A stretch of 64,000 nucleotides of DNA. It comes from Solwaraspora sp. WMMD791 (GTDB taxonomy: Bacteria; Actinomycetota; Actinomycetes; Mycobacteriales; Micromonosporaceae). The DNA is taken from positions 4,999,001-5,063,000 of the forward strand of contig NZ_CP120737.1 of NCBI RefSeq assembly GCF_029581195.1, read 5' to 3'. The notes beneath the pieces are model-generated. The model saw nothing but the letters and a program-made list of their open reading frames with translations, was not told where the DNA came from and searched no databases. This document shows positions 63,878 to 64,000 of this stretch, in pieces. How positions within the stretch are numbered: position 1 is the stretch's first letter; every line of letters starts with the position of its first letter. Both the position numbers and the translations under genes were made by a program.

Positions 63878-64000
63878 GTGGACAGCAGCAGCTTCGAATC
63901 GCTTACTGCGGAGATCGACCTCGCCTTCCCCGAGTACTACACCCCGCCGGCCGAGCCGCTGAGCATCGCCGAGCGGTGGCTCGCCACGGCGGTCCGGCTG
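63878..64000 (+). CDS. phzG: Flavin-dependent oxidase PhzG (partial, runs off window)
   Basis: The first 41 codons from GTG 63878 read MDSSSFESLTAEIDLAFPEY, PPAEPLSIAERWLATAVRL. PhzG/PdxH-type oxidases start with ESLTG-x-FPE...PPxNP and an LxxWL helix. It would oxidise the condensed tricycle to phenazine carboxylic acids. It is 11 bases after phzF in the same operon; the name depends on context. Confidence 0.8.
   Translation, partial: MDSSSFESLTAEIDLAFPEYYTPPAEPLSIAERWLATAVRL

Overview
The window is high-GC DNA with GTG/TTG starts, WXG100-type genes, actinobacterial transposases and long antisense open frames. It fits a mycelial actinomycete, and Micromonosporaceae is my best guess (inference from gene content, not a search). 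It reads as core-like blocks broken by mobile-element scars.

1-23.8 kb is a type VII secretion (T7SS) locus. One minus-strand frame runs from 16127 off the left edge (at least 5375 codons). It encodes a giant T7SS-type protein with an N-terminal secretion-like module, a membrane segment, LRG-type coil repeats, a metzincin-like HEIVHQLGVKD site, an OTU-like Cys/His region and an LRLRGG motif. Divergent from it are a T7SS substrate-like protein and two 101-residue WXG100-like proteins. These converge on a 1508-residue EccC/EssC ATPase coupled to a 424-residue membrane protein. EccB, EccD, EccE and mycosin are not in the window.

24.1-29.8 kb holds an IS21-family element that has entered the 3' end of a TetX-like flavin monooxygenase gene and supplies its stop codon. 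It is followed by a divergent AraC-type regulator, an IS256 remnant, a Phd-like antitoxin and smpB.

29.8-47.35 kb is bounded by a 16-bp direct repeat that forms part of a tRNA-Arg-like sequence. It contains an ABC exporter, a response regulator that has lost its kinase, a copper monooxygenase-like lipoprotein, PAP2, DedA, glycosyltransferase and DUF998-like membrane genes, and an MprAB-like two-component pair. It also contains an internally deleted integrase, a ribbon-helix-helix protein and a HEAT-repeat protein. Within it, an 85-bp inverted repeat (84/85 identical) flanks about 4.2 kb. The repeat family carries a short palindrome with one compensated base pair.

46.4-56.4 kb starts with three decayed transposases and the 3' half of a tRNA-Arg with its terminator. 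A copper island follows: copZ behind a CsoR-type box, cueP, an MFS exporter coupled to a cysteine-synthase-like enzyme, DUF305 and DUF6153-type proteins. A degenerate second copy of the tRNA 3' end lies at 56.34-56.38 kb, so tandem or successive integration is plausible.

56.8-64 kb is the start of a phenazine cluster: LysR regulator, SDR, acyl-CoA-dehydrogenase-like flavoenzyme, PhzD, PhzE, PhzF and a partial PhzG at the right edge.
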